A DNA stretch of 64,000 nt from Mycobacterium bourgelatii (GTDB taxonomy: Bacteria > Actinomycetota > Actinomycetes > Mycobacteriales > Mycobacteriaceae): NCBI RefSeq assembly GCF_010723575.1, contig NZ_BLKZ01000002.1, positions 620,001-684,000 on the forward strand. The letters run 5' to 3'. Positions 1 to 8,478 of this stretch are shown one piece after another. The notes beneath the pieces were generated by a model. That model made no database searches. It was not told the DNA's origin and worked only from the letters and a program-made list of their open reading frames with translations. The position numbers and the translations under genes were made by a program. The stretch's first letter is position 1. The number at the start of each line of letters is the position of its first letter.

Positions 1-351
1 CCAGCGGGACAGGATCCACATGCCGCCGGCGACGCCTTCGATCTCCAACAGCCGGACTTTGCGGCCGAAGCGGCGGAACTCGGTGATCCGGATGATCTTG
101 ATTTCCGGGCGTTGCAATAACTGCGTTCGGAACCACCCGGCAATGGCCAGACCGTCGGGGGTGATTGCCAGTTTCGGACGGGCCCGCCACGACACGCCCG
201 CAAACAAGATCAAACCCAGTGCGGCAATCCCGGTCATGAAGCGGCCTGGCGGGTCTGTGACCACGGTCACACAGGCGGTAGCCATGATTACACCCGCGAC
301 CCCGCAACCAGCGATTCCAGCGGTGTGAGGCTGCCATTCAGTTTGCTGCAT
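1..351 (-). CDS. Rv0010c-like membrane protein with PH-like domain, 3' end cut by window
   Basis: The minus-strand frame is open from an ATG at 351 to the window edge (117 codons), so the C-terminus is missing. It begins MQQTEWQPHTAGIAGCG and has two hydrophobic stretches within about the first 55 residues. A conserved section after these ends near G-G-M-W-I-L-S-R-W, as I remember for Rv0010c (about 141 aa). That family is a small membrane-anchored PH-like (bPH) protein of unknown function. It lies downstream of crgA on the same strand, as in other mycobacteria. The assignment rests on remembered similarity and synteny; the function is not known. Confidence 0.85.
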   Translation of the reverse strand, partial: MQQTEWQPHTAGIAGCGVAGVIMATACVTVVTDPPGRFMTGIAALGLILFAGVSWRARPKLAITPDGLAIAGWFRTQLLQRPEIKIIRITEFRRFGRKVRLLEIEGVAGGMWILSRW

Positions 352-386
352 GCGTTAGCTAGACCCTCTCACCACTGCGGATGCAG

Positions 387-395
387 TTATCCACA
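387..395 (+). promoter_or_regulatory. Isolated DnaA-box-like 9-mer
   Basis: TTATCCACA is an exact match to the classical DnaA box. It lies in the gap between the Rv0010c-like start and the crgA stop. A single box has little weight, and nothing else in 352-529 looks like a gene. Confidence 0.3.
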
Positions 396-529
396 GACGC
401 TATCAACAGTGGGGATGAATCACACGCGTGTGATTGAGTGACGGGAAGGTTGCTAGCTCATTAACAAAACGACCGCGAGATGAATTCATTACGTCTGTGT
501 CAATCCTGGCCAGCCTGGTCAACCGGCTC

Positions 530-811
530 TTAATGCCAGCGCATCGTCAGCAACAACCCGGTGATCATGAAAGCGAAGGCGATCGCGTAGTTCCACGGAC
601 CCAGCTCTGCCATCCAATGCAGGGCCTGTGGAGCGTTCGCACCGAGGGCGGCCAACTGGAACACCATTAGCCAGACCAGGCCGATCAGCATTAGCCCGAT
701 GAAGAGGCAGACGAACCACACACTCGACGGCCCGACCTTCACCTTCACCGGCGTGCGGCTTACCGCGCTGACGGTGAAGTCGTTCTTCTTACGGACCTTG
801 GACTTCGGCAT
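530..811 (-). CDS. crgA: Cell division protein CrgA
   Basis: This 93-residue protein has the CrgA layout: a basic N-terminus (MPKSKVRKKN), a first membrane helix at about residues 31-52, a short extracytoplasmic loop, and a second helix at about 72-90 ending M-R-W-H. The length and both helices match the family. In mycobacteria CrgA sits at the septum and binds FtsZ, FtsQ, FtsI (PBPB) and CwsA, helping recruit peptidoglycan synthases. Its neighbours (Rv0012-like, trpG, the pknA/B-pbpA-rodA cluster) are the usual ones. It is divergent from the Rv0012-like gene, so the short gap between them probably holds both promoters. Confidence 0.95.
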   Translation of the reverse strand: MPKSKVRKKNDFTVSAVSRTPVKVKVGPSSVWFVCLFIGLMLIGLVWLMVFQLAALGANAPQALHWMAELGPWNYAIAFAFMITGLLLTMRWH

Positions 812-831
812 CTGATCCCTCGGAGTTACGG

Positions 832-1668
832 TTGTTGCAGGTATTGCTCGGGTACGAGACTAACTCACCTGACCCTGTGACCAGCTCACCCGGACCCGGA
901 AGTGGAGACACGTTGGCGACGAAGCGGGAGGACAAGCGTCGATCGCCGTGGCGCTTCGGTGTCCCGCTGGTGTGCCTGATGGCCGGCCTACTCCTGGCTG
1001 CTACGCACGGGGTATCGGGCGGAGCCGAGATTCGCCGCAGCGACGCGCCGCGCCTGGTGGACATGGTCCGCGAAGCGCAGGCGTCGGTGAGCCTGCTCAC
1101 CGCCCGCCGGGAAGCGCTGACCACCAAGATCGACACGTCGCACGGGAAGTCGACCGACGCGGCACTGCAAGCCATGTTGCGCCGGGCCGCCGAGTTGGCC
1201 GGTGAGGCGGACATGGAACCCGTGCATGGACCGGGCATGGTGGTCCGGCTCGACGACGCGCAACGCGACGCCTACGGGCGATTCCCGCGCGATGCCTCGC
1301 CCGACGACCTGGTCGTGCATCAGCAGGACATCGACGGCGTCCTCAACGCGCTGTGGAGTGCCGGCGCCGAGGCCATCCAGGTGCAGGACCAGCGCATCAT
1401 TGCCACCTCGGTGGTTCGCTGCGTCGGAAACACCGTTTTGCTCAACGGCCGCACCTACAGCCCGCCCTACACGATCACGGCGATCGGCAATGCCACGGCG
1501 ATGCAGGCGGCGCTGGCCGACGCTCCCCTGGTGACCCTCTACAAGCAGTACGTCGTCCGATTCGGCCTCGGGTACCGCGAAGAGGTCAAGCCCGACGTGC
1601 AGGTCGCCGGCTACCCGGGCCCAGTTCAGTTGCACTACGCCAAACCCTCGGGGCCGATCGGCTACTGA
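832..1668 (+). CDS. DUF881 membrane-anchored protein (Rv0012-like)
   Basis: The predicted protein has a cytoplasmic N-terminus, one membrane helix (around C-L-M-A-G-L-L-L-A-A-T-H-G), a coiled segment, and a long extracytoplasmic DUF881 domain containing HQQDIDGVLNALW and GNTVLLNGRTYSPPYTITAIG. It matches Rv0012 (262 aa) by memory. The function is unknown; DUF881 proteins cluster with division and wall genes. Start is uncertain: TTG at 832 has GGAG at 822-825, while an in-frame TTG at 913 has GGAAG/GGAG just upstream and would give 251 residues, leaving a normal promoter gap to crgA. trpG follows 44 bp downstream on the same strand. Confidence 0.85.
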   Translation: MLQVLLGYETNSPDPVTSSPGPGSGDTLATKREDKRRSPWRFGVPLVCLMAGLLLAATHGVSGGAEIRRSDAPRLVDMVREAQASVSLLTARREALTTKIDTSHGKSTDAALQAMLRRAAELAGEADMEPVHGPGMVVRLDDAQRDAYGRFPRDASPDDLVVHQQDIDGVLNALWSAGAEAIQVQDQRIIATSVVRCVGNTVLLNGRTYSPPYTITAIGNATAMQAALADAPLVTLYKQYVVRFGLGYREEVKPDVQVAGYPGPVQLHYAKPSGPIGY

Positions 1669-1712
1669 CCTGTATCTGAGCCGCCTCCAAACTACGGAGG
1701 TAACCTGTCACG

Positions 1713-2408
1713 ATGCGGATTCTGGTCGTCGACAACTACGACAGCTTCGTGTTCAACCTGGTGCAGTACCTCGGCCAGCTTGGCGTCGAAGCCGACGTGT
1801 GGCGCAATGACGACGACCGGCTCTCCGGTCCCGACGGCCCGGACACCGTCGCGGCACAGTTCGACGGCGTTCTGCTCAGCCCCGGCCCGGGCACCCCGGA
1901 ACGCGCCGGCGCCTCGATCGCCTTGGTCCGCGCCTGCGCCGCCGCCCGCACCCCGCTGCTCGGGGTGTGCCTGGGGCACCAGGCCATCGGCGTCGCGTTC
2001 GGCGCCACCGTCGATCGCGCGCCCGAGCTGCTGCACGGCAAGACCAGCAGTGTCTTCCACACGAATATTGGTGTGCTGCAAGGACTTCCGGATCCCTTCA
2101 CGGCGACCCGCTACCACTCCCTGACCATCCTGCCGGAGTCGCTGCCGGCAGAGTTGGAGGCCACCGCTCACACCCGTAGCGGCGTCATCATGGCCGTCCG
2201 GCACCGCGAACTGCCGATCCACGGGGTGCAGTTCCACCCGGAGTCGATCCTCACCGAGGGCGGACACCGGATGCTGGCCAACTGGCTCACCTACTGCGGG
2301 TGGGGACGCGACGACACCCTGGTCCGTCGGCTGGAGAACGAGGTCCTGACCGCGATTCGGCCGCAACTGCCGACCGAGCGCGAAGTTACTGACCGAACTT
2401 CAGCGTGA
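1713..2408 (+). CDS. trpG: Glutamine amidotransferase, anthranilate/aminodeoxychorismate synthase component II
   Basis: This 231-residue class-I glutamine amidotransferase starts MRILVVDNYDSFVFNLVQYL. The nucleophile Cys lies in G-V-C-L-G-H-Q-A, and the His/Glu pair in V-Q-F-H-P-E-S. It supplies ammonia from glutamine to component I for anthranilate (tryptophan) or 4-amino-4-deoxychorismate (folate). The sequence alone does not separate TrpG from PabA; the homologue at this locus is usually named trpG or pabA. GGAGG at about 1696-1700 supports the ATG at 1713. Its last 23 bases overlap the end of the convergent pknB. Confidence 0.93.
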   Translation: MRILVVDNYDSFVFNLVQYLGQLGVEADVWRNDDDRLSGPDGPDTVAAQFDGVLLSPGPGTPERAGASIALVRACAAARTPLLGVCLGHQAIGVAFGATVDRAPELLHGKTSSVFHTNIGVLQGLPDPFTATRYHSLTILPESLPAELEATAHTRSGVIMAVRHRELPIHGVQFHPESILTEGGHRMLANWLTYCGWGRDDTLVRRLENEVLTAIRPQLPTEREVTDRTSA

Positions 2409-4260
2409 TGACGCCGTCGCGGTTGCAGCCGGTCCCGGCGGCAGGGCTCTGGTAGACGACCCGGTTGTGCTGGGCGCCGCCGGCGTCCACGTCCGGCCCC
2501 TTGTCGAGCACCCCGGTCCACCCGAGCGCGCGCAGCCTTGGCTCGGCGTCCGTCCAGAACATTCCGGACAGGTCGGGCATCACGAACTGGTTGCCCTTGG
2601 ACACCTGCAACTCGATCACCGAATCCACCGGGACGACCGTGCCGGCGGGTGGATTGGTGCCGATGACGTCACCGGCCGGCTTCGTACTGTCCACCTGTGA
2701 CTGACTGAACTTCGTGAAGCCGTAGACGGTGAGGTTCTGCTGAGCCAGCTCGACCGTCTGCCCGCCGACGTCGGGGATCTGCTTCGTCTCGGGCCCTGAG
2801 CCCACGATGATGGTGATCACGTTGGTGATCGCCGACGTCTGATTGGCCGGCGGGTTCGTCCCGATCACCTTGCCGGCCATTTCCGGGGACGACGGGGAGT
2901 TCGCCTGCTTGAACTTGGTGAATCCGGCCGCCTGCAGCTTCTTGACGGCCTCGTTGTAGCTCAGCGAGGAAACGTCGGGAAGTTCGCGTTGTTCGGGTCC
3001 GGTGGAGACGTTGATGGTGACCTCGTCGCCGGCGTCCACCGACACGTTGGCGCCGGGGTCGGTACCGATGACGTGGTCGGGCGGGATCGTCGAGTCCGGC
3101 TTCTGCTGGGTACGGATCTTGAACCCGCGATTCTGCAGCGCGGCAATGGCGTCGGCCGACGCTTGGCCTCGTACATCGGGCACCTGAACACTGCGGGTCT
3201 TGCCGCCGAAGGTGTTGATGGCGATGAACACCACGATGGTCAGCACCGCCAGGATGGCTACCGCCGCCGCCCAGCGACCCACCGAGCCCATGGGGCGATC
3301 GCGGTCGCTGTCGGCGAAGACCTGACGAGGCAACGGATCGGTGCGCGGGCCGCCGGCAGGCGGTGACGACATGAGGGAACGGCGCTCCGCTCCCGTCAGT
3401 ACCTTGGGCGCCTCGGGCGGCTCGCCGTTGTGCACCCGAACCAGGTCGGCCCGCATCTCGGCCGCGGTCTGGTACCGGTTTTCCGGGTTCTTGGCCAGCG
3501 CCTTGAGCACCACGGCGTCGAGGTCGGCCGAGATGCCTTCGTGCCGTTCCGACGGCGGGATGGGGTCCTCGCGGACATGCTGGTAGGCCACCGCCACCGG
3601 CGAGTCACCGGTGAAAGGCGGTTCGCCGGTGAGCAATTCGTAGAGAACGCAGCCCAGCGAGTAGACATCGGAACGTGCATCAACCGAGTCACCACGGGCC
3701 TGCTCGGGTGACAGGTACTGCGCGGTTCCGATCACCGCGGCGGTCTGGGTGACGCTGTTGCCGCCGTCGGCGATCGCGCGGGCGATGCCGAAGTCCATCA
3801 CCTTCACCGCGTTGGTGGAGCTGATCATGATGTTCGCGGGCTTCACGTCGCGGTGGATGATGCCGTTCTGATGGCTGAAGTTCAGCGCCTGACAGGCGTC
3901 GGCGATCACCTCGATCGCCCGTTTGGGGGCCATCGGGCCTTCGGTATGGATGATGTCGCGCAACGTGACGCCGTCGACGTACTCCATGACGATGTACGGC
4001 AGCGGTCCGGCGGGTGTCTCGGCCTCGCCGGTGTCGTAGACCGCGACGATCGCCGGATGATTCAGCGCCGCGGCGTTCTGCGCCTCACGCCGGAAGCGCA
4101 AATAAAAGCTGGGATCGCGGGCTAGATCCGCGCGCAGCACCTTGACCGCGACCTCGCGGTGCAACCGCAGGTCGGTGGCTAGGTGAACCTCCGACATGCC
4201 ACCGAACCCAAGGATGTCACCGAGTTCGTAGCGGTCGGACAGGTGCCGAGGGGTGGTCAT
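2386..4260 (-). CDS. pknB: Serine/threonine protein kinase PknB with PASTA repeats
   Basis: This 624-residue membrane kinase has a kinase domain at residues 1-280: Gly-rich loop G-F-G-G-M-S-E-V, catalytic Lys40, loop H-R-D-V-K-P-A-N, then D-F-G. The activation segment S-V-T-Q-T-A-A-V holds the two Thr that are autophosphorylated in M. tuberculosis PknB. A juxtamembrane linker, one helix (about 330-350) and four extracellular PASTA repeats follow. The PASTA repeats bind muropeptides/lipid II. Known substrates include CwlM, Wag31, MviN and GarA. The start ATG shares four bases (ATGA) with the pknA stop, indicating translational coupling. Confidence 0.97.
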   Translation of the reverse strand: MTTPRHLSDRYELGDILGFGGMSEVHLATDLRLHREVAVKVLRADLARDPSFYLRFRREAQNAAALNHPAIVAVYDTGEAETPAGPLPYIVMEYVDGVTLRDIIHTEGPMAPKRAIEVIADACQALNFSHQNGIIHRDVKPANIMISSTNAVKVMDFGIARAIADGGNSVTQTAAVIGTAQYLSPEQARGDSVDARSDVYSLGCVLYELLTGEPPFTGDSPVAVAYQHVREDPIPPSERHEGISADLDAVVLKALAKNPENRYQTAAEMRADLVRVHNGEPPEAPKVLTGAERRSLMSSPPAGGPRTDPLPRQVFADSDRDRPMGSVGRWAAAVAILAVLTIVVFIAINTFGGKTRSVQVPDVRGQASADAIAALQNRGFKIRTQQKPDSTIPPDHVIGTDPGANVSVDAGDEVTINVSTGPEQRELPDVSSLSYNEAVKKLQAAGFTKFKQANSPSSPEMAGKVIGTNPPANQTSAITNVITIIVGSGPETKQIPDVGGQTVELAQQNLTVYGFTKFSQSQVDSTKPAGDVIGTNPPAGTVVPVDSVIELQVSKGNQFVMPDLSGMFWTDAEPRLRALGWTGVLDKGPDVDAGGAQHNRVVYQSPAAGTGCNRDGVITLKFGQ

Positions 4261-5600
4261 TGCGCTGTCTCGTATCGGGCCGGCGACCCCGATAGACGGA
4301 ATGGGTGATCAACCCTCACCAGGTCGGCTCCAGCCGTCCCGGAGGCAGGGCGAAAGCCGGGCTCATTGCTGTTTATCCCAGGATTACCCGTTTGTTGGTC
4401 ATCCGTCCAATTGAGCCCTAGACCGGGTCCCGGGCCGGAACCGACCGGGGTGTTGGTGGGCGGCGCCGGCTCCGTCTGGGTGACGGTGGTCGCCGGCTCG
4501 TTGGTTTCCGCGTTGGAGTTGATGACGATGAGCACCGCGATGATGATCGCCAGCGCCCCGAGCACCCCCGCAGCCCACAACAGCGCGCGCTGACCCGACG
4601 AGAACGTGCGGCGGGCCGGTGGGGGACGGTGCCCCGTGGACGCCCGGCGCGGCCCCGTGGTCCGAGTGGTGCTGGGAGCGGCCGCAACCCGGGCAGGCGT
4701 TGCCGACGGAATGGCGGCCGGCGCAGCACGGCCCGCTGGCGGCGATTGGCTTGGCCTCGGGGGGCGACGGCCGGCCCGCACCGCGGCGACCGCGTCGGCG
4801 AACGGGGCGCCGCTGCGGTAACGCATGCTGGGATTCTTGGCCAGGGTTATCTCGATGAGCTCCCGCACGTTGGCAGGCAGGTCCGCCGGCAACGGTGGCG
4901 GAGGTTCCTTGATGTGCTTCATCGCGACGGTCAAGGCGCCGTCGCCGCTGAACGGCCGCTTGCCCGAAAGCGCCTCGTAGCCGACGACACCCAGGGCGTA
5001 TACGTCACTAGCCGGGGTGGCGTCGTGACCGAGGGCCTGCTCGGGCGCGATGTACTGGGCGGTGCCCATGACCATGCCGGTCTGGGTCACCGGTGCCGCG
5101 TCGACGGCCTTGGCGATACCGAAGTCGGTGATCTTCACCTGGCCGGTCGGGGTGATCAAGATGTTGCCGGGCTTGACGTCGCGGTGCACCAGGCCGTTGG
5201 CGTGTGCCAGTTGCAGCGCGCGGCCGGTCTGTTCCAGCATGTCGAGCGCGTGCCGCAGCGAAAGCCGGCCGGTGCGTTTGAGCACCGAGTTCAACGGCTC
5301 GCCGTTGACCAGCTCCATCACCAGGTAGGCCGTTCGGCCCTCCCCGTCCATTGCGCTTTCGCCGTAGTCGTGCACCTGAGCGATGCCCGGGTGATTCAGC
5401 ATGGCGGTGGTGCGCGCTTCAGCACGGAACCGCTCGATGAACTCAGGGTCTTGGGAAAACTCCTGCTTGAGTACTTTGACCGCGACGCGCCGCCCCAGCC
5501 GGCTGTCCACCGCCTCCCACACCTGGCCCATGCCACCGGTGGCGATGAGGCGCTGGAGGCGGTATCTGCCGGACAGCGTCACCCCAACTCTCGGGCTCAT
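4257..5600 (-). CDS. pknA: Serine/threonine protein kinase PknA
   Basis: The 447-residue kinase starts MSPRVGVTLSGRYRL. I chose ATG 5600 because it overlaps the pbpA stop as ATGA and gives the family length; the open frame runs further upstream only as a shadow of pbpA. Motifs: Gly-rich A-T-G-G-M-G-Q-V, Lys42, H-R-D-V-K-P-G-N, D-F-G, and the activation segment V-T-Q-T-G-M. A Pro/Ala/Arg-rich linker leads to one membrane helix near residue 345 and a short extracytoplasmic tail without PASTA repeats. PknA is essential in M. tuberculosis and controls growth and cell shape together with PknB. Confidence 0.97.
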   Translation of the reverse strand: MSPRVGVTLSGRYRLQRLIATGGMGQVWEAVDSRLGRRVAVKVLKQEFSQDPEFIERFRAEARTTAMLNHPGIAQVHDYGESAMDGEGRTAYLVMELVNGEPLNSVLKRTGRLSLRHALDMLEQTGRALQLAHANGLVHRDVKPGNILITPTGQVKITDFGIAKAVDAAPVTQTGMVMGTAQYIAPEQALGHDATPASDVYALGVVGYEALSGKRPFSGDGALTVAMKHIKEPPPPLPADLPANVRELIEITLAKNPSMRYRSGAPFADAVAAVRAGRRPPRPSQSPPAGRAAPAAIPSATPARVAAAPSTTRTTGPRRASTGHRPPPARRTFSSGQRALLWAAGVLGALAIIIAVLIVINSNAETNEPATTVTQTEPAPPTNTPVGSGPGPGLGLNWTDDQQTGNPGINSNEPGFRPASGTAGADLVRVDHPFRLSGSPARYETAQ

Positions 5601-7072
5601 GGTCCCCCCTGCAAAGCGGCTTCGATCACGGCCCGCCCTATCGGCGCGGCGAGCGCACCCCCGGTCGCGGAGAGGCGGTCGCCCCCGTTCTCCACCAGCA
5701 CCGCGACGGCCACCTTCGGTGCATGCGCCGGTGCGAAGGCGATGTACCACGCGTGCGGTGGCGTGTGACGGGGGTCGGTGCCGTGCTCTGCGGTACCAGT
5801 CTTGGATGCGATCTGCACGCCGGGGATGGCCCCTTTCTGCTGTGCGGATTTCTCGGCGCCGATCATCAGCTCTGTTAGCTTACTGGCGACCTGCGGCGAC
5901 ACTGCGCGGCGCTGCTGAGTGGGGGCTGTTGTGCTGATATTGGACAGGTCGGGCCCTTTGAGGCTGTCAACAAGATAAGGCCGCATCACAATCCCGCCGT
6001 TGGCGATCGTCGCTGCCACTTGCGCGTTCTGCAGCGGCGTCACGGCGACATCCTTCTGCCCGATGCTGGACATTCCCAATGCGGCCGCGTCCGGGATAGG
6101 CCCGACGGTCGATTCGGCGACCTGCAGCGGGATCGAGTTGGGATTGGTGTCGAACCCGAAAGCCTGCGCCATGCTGCGCAAAGCGTCCGTGCCGATGCGC
6201 ATGCCGAGCTGGACAAAAGAGGTGTTGCACGACCTGCTGAAAGCTTCGGTCAGTGTCACCGTCTGTCCCGAACCGCAGGGTTGGCCACCGTAGTTCTCCA
6301 ACGTTGCGGTGCTGTTTGGCAGCCGAATCGTGGCCGCGGCGGTCAACTGGTCGTTCTCGGTGAGACCGGCAGCCAGCGCGGCTGCGGTGGTGATCACCTT
6401 GAACGTGGAACCAGGCGGATAGGTCTCGGAGATCGCGCGGTTGGTCAGCGGCGAGTCGGGGTTGTCGCGCAGCTCCTGCCACGCCTGTGCCTGAACCTCC
6501 GCGTTGTGCGACGCCAGCAGGTTGGGATCGTAGGACGGCGCCGACACCAGTGTCAGGATCTTGCCGGTCGACGGTTCCAGCGCGACGACCGATCCCTTGC
6601 ACGGACCGCCGCACCCCTGCTGCAAGGCGTCCCACGCGACTTGCTGAAGGCGCGGATTAATCGTGGTGTCGACATTGCCGCCGCGTGGGTCCCGGCCGGT
6701 GAAGAAGTCGGCCAGGCGACGGCCGAACAGGCGTTGATCGGAGCCGTTCAACACCAGGTCCTCGGCGCGTTCGAGGCCGGCGCTGGAATACCGCAACGAA
6801 TAAAAGCCCGTCACCGGCGCGAACGCCGCGGGGTTGGGATAAACCCGCAGGAACCGGAACCGGCTGTCGGTCGACACGGAGTAGGCCAGCAACTGTCCGG
6901 CCGCGGTGATCTGACCCCGCTGGCGGGAGTACTCGTCGAGCAGCACCCGCTGGTTGCGTGGGTCTGCGCGCAATCCGTCGGCGGTGAAGACCTGCGTCAT
7001 CGTGGCGTTGAGCAGCAGCAGGACGATCAACGCCATTACGGCCACCGAGATCCGGCGCAAGGAGGCGTTCAT
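5597..7072 (-). CDS. pbpA: Penicillin-binding protein A (class B transpeptidase)
   Basis: This 491-residue class B PBP has an N-terminal signal-anchor (residues 7-28), a dimerisation/non-catalytic region, and a transpeptidase domain. The active-site motifs are complete: S-T-F-K, S-C-N and K-T-G-T-A. It cross-links septal and polar peptidoglycan, working with the SEDS glycosyltransferase encoded just upstream (rodA). PknB phosphorylates mycobacterial PbpA, which fits the clustering with the kinases. Both ends overlap neighbouring genes by 4 bp (rodA stop/pbpA start and pbpA stop/pknA start). Confidence 0.97.
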   Translation of the reverse strand: MNASLRRISVAVMALIVLLLLNATMTQVFTADGLRADPRNQRVLLDEYSRQRGQITAAGQLLAYSVSTDSRFRFLRVYPNPAAFAPVTGFYSLRYSSAGLERAEDLVLNGSDQRLFGRRLADFFTGRDPRGGNVDTTINPRLQQVAWDALQQGCGGPCKGSVVALEPSTGKILTLVSAPSYDPNLLASHNAEVQAQAWQELRDNPDSPLTNRAISETYPPGSTFKVITTAAALAAGLTENDQLTAAATIRLPNSTATLENYGGQPCGSGQTVTLTEAFSRSCNTSFVQLGMRIGTDALRSMAQAFGFDTNPNSIPLQVAESTVGPIPDAAALGMSSIGQKDVAVTPLQNAQVAATIANGGIVMRPYLVDSLKGPDLSNISTTAPTQQRRAVSPQVASKLTELMIGAEKSAQQKGAIPGVQIASKTGTAEHGTDPRHTPPHAWYIAFAPAHAPKVAVAVLVENGGDRLSATGGALAAPIGRAVIEAALQGGP

Positions 7073-8478
7073 ACCTTCTCGATTACCTCGGTGCGCGCCG
7101 CCGCAATGGGCGACTTCTTACGGGGGCGCGTACGTATCGGCTGGCGGGCGGCGTGCGAGATGCGCGCCAGGATTGCCAGCAGCACGTAGTTGGCCAGCAG
7201 CGACGAGCCGCCGTAGGACATCCACGGGGTCGTCAATCCGGTCAGCGGGATCAGCTGAGTCACACCGCCGACCACGATGAACAGCTGGATGGCCAGGGTG
7301 GACGCCAGACCCGCGGCCAGCAGCTTGCCGAAGGTGTCGCGGGTGGCGATCGCGGTGCGCAGACCCCGGACGATCACGATGGTGTAGAGCATGAGAATGG
7401 CCGCCAGGCCCACCAGCCCAAGTTCCTCGCCGAAGGCGGCGATGATGAAGTCGGTCGACGCGGCCGGAACGGTATCGGGCTGACCGTTACCCAGCCCGGT
7501 GCCGAAGATCCCACCGGTGGCGAAGCTGAACAGCGCCTGCACCATCTGGAATCCGCTGCCTTCGGGATCGGCGAACGGGTCCAGCCAGTTCTGCACGCGG
7601 ACCCGGACATGGCCGAACAGAAAGTAGGCGATCACGCTTCCGCCGGCGAACAACAGCAGCCCGATCACAACCCAGCTGAAGCGTTGCGTGGCCAGGTAGA
7701 CGACCACCAGAAACGACGCGTAGAACAGCAGCGAAGTGCCAAGGTCCTTCTCGAAGACCATCACCCCCACCGAGACCACCCAGGCCGTCAGCAACGGCGC
7801 CAGATCCCGCGGGCGGGGCAGAGTCATGCCCATCACGTGCTTGCCAACGCTGGTGAACAGCCCCCGTTTGGCCACCAACACGGCACAGAAAAAGATCAGC
7901 AGCAGAATCTTGGCGAACTCGGCGGGCTGGATCGAGAAGCCAGGCAGCCGGATCCAGATTTTGGCGCCGTTCTGCTCAGACAAGCTTGACGGCAGCAGGC
8001 CTGGTATCGCCAGGAGCACAAGACCGGTGAGGCCGGCGATATAGCCGTAGCGCGCCAGCTGGCGGTGGTCCTTCAGCAGGATCACCACCAGCGCGAACGC
8101 CGTGACTCCGACCAGGGTCCACAGCATCTGTTGGTCGGCGCTGGGGTGGTCGTGCTGGCCGCCCTGGTGGTCGGTGAGATCCAAGCGGTGGATCATCACC
8201 AGGCCAAGCCCGTTGAGCAGCGCGATCACCGGCAGCAGCAGCGGATCGGTGAACGGGGCGAACCGCCGGACAGCCAGATGCGCGAAGCCGAACAGCGTCA
8301 GGAAGCCCAAACCGTAGCTGGCCAGGTCCCAGTGCACACCTCGCTCCTGGTTGACCTCCACGATCAGCAGCGCGGCGACGGTGATGACGGCAGCGAAGCA
8401 CAACAACATCAGTTCGGCGTTCCGCCGCGTCGGTAGCGGCGGCGTCACCGCTACCGGCGCGGGGAGCTGTGTCGTCAT
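7069..8478 (-). CDS. rodA: SEDS peptidoglycan glycosyltransferase RodA
   Basis: Reading from ATG 8478 gives 469 residues, the M. tuberculosis RodA length; this ATG overlaps the pstP stop as ATGA. The open frame starts slightly further upstream but has no better start. The protein has about 12 hydrophobic helices. SEDS signatures include S-I-Q-P-A-E-F-A-K, F-E-K-D-L-G-T-S-L-L, and the C-terminal G-L-T-T-P-W-M-S-Y-G-G-S-S. SEDS proteins polymerise lipid II together with a class B PBP; PbpA is encoded immediately downstream. Confidence 0.97.
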   Translation of the reverse strand: MTTQLPAPVAVTPPLPTRRNAELMLLCFAAVITVAALLIVEVNQERGVHWDLASYGLGFLTLFGFAHLAVRRFAPFTDPLLLPVIALLNGLGLVMIHRLDLTDHQGGQHDHPSADQQMLWTLVGVTAFALVVILLKDHRQLARYGYIAGLTGLVLLAIPGLLPSSLSEQNGAKIWIRLPGFSIQPAEFAKILLLIFFCAVLVAKRGLFTSVGKHVMGMTLPRPRDLAPLLTAWVVSVGVMVFEKDLGTSLLFYASFLVVVYLATQRFSWVVIGLLLFAGGSVIAYFLFGHVRVRVQNWLDPFADPEGSGFQMVQALFSFATGGIFGTGLGNGQPDTVPAASTDFIIAAFGEELGLVGLAAILMLYTIVIVRGLRTAIATRDTFGKLLAAGLASTLAIQLFIVVGGVTQLIPLTGLTTPWMSYGGSSLLANYVLLAILARISHAARQPIRTRPRKKSPIAAARTEVIEKV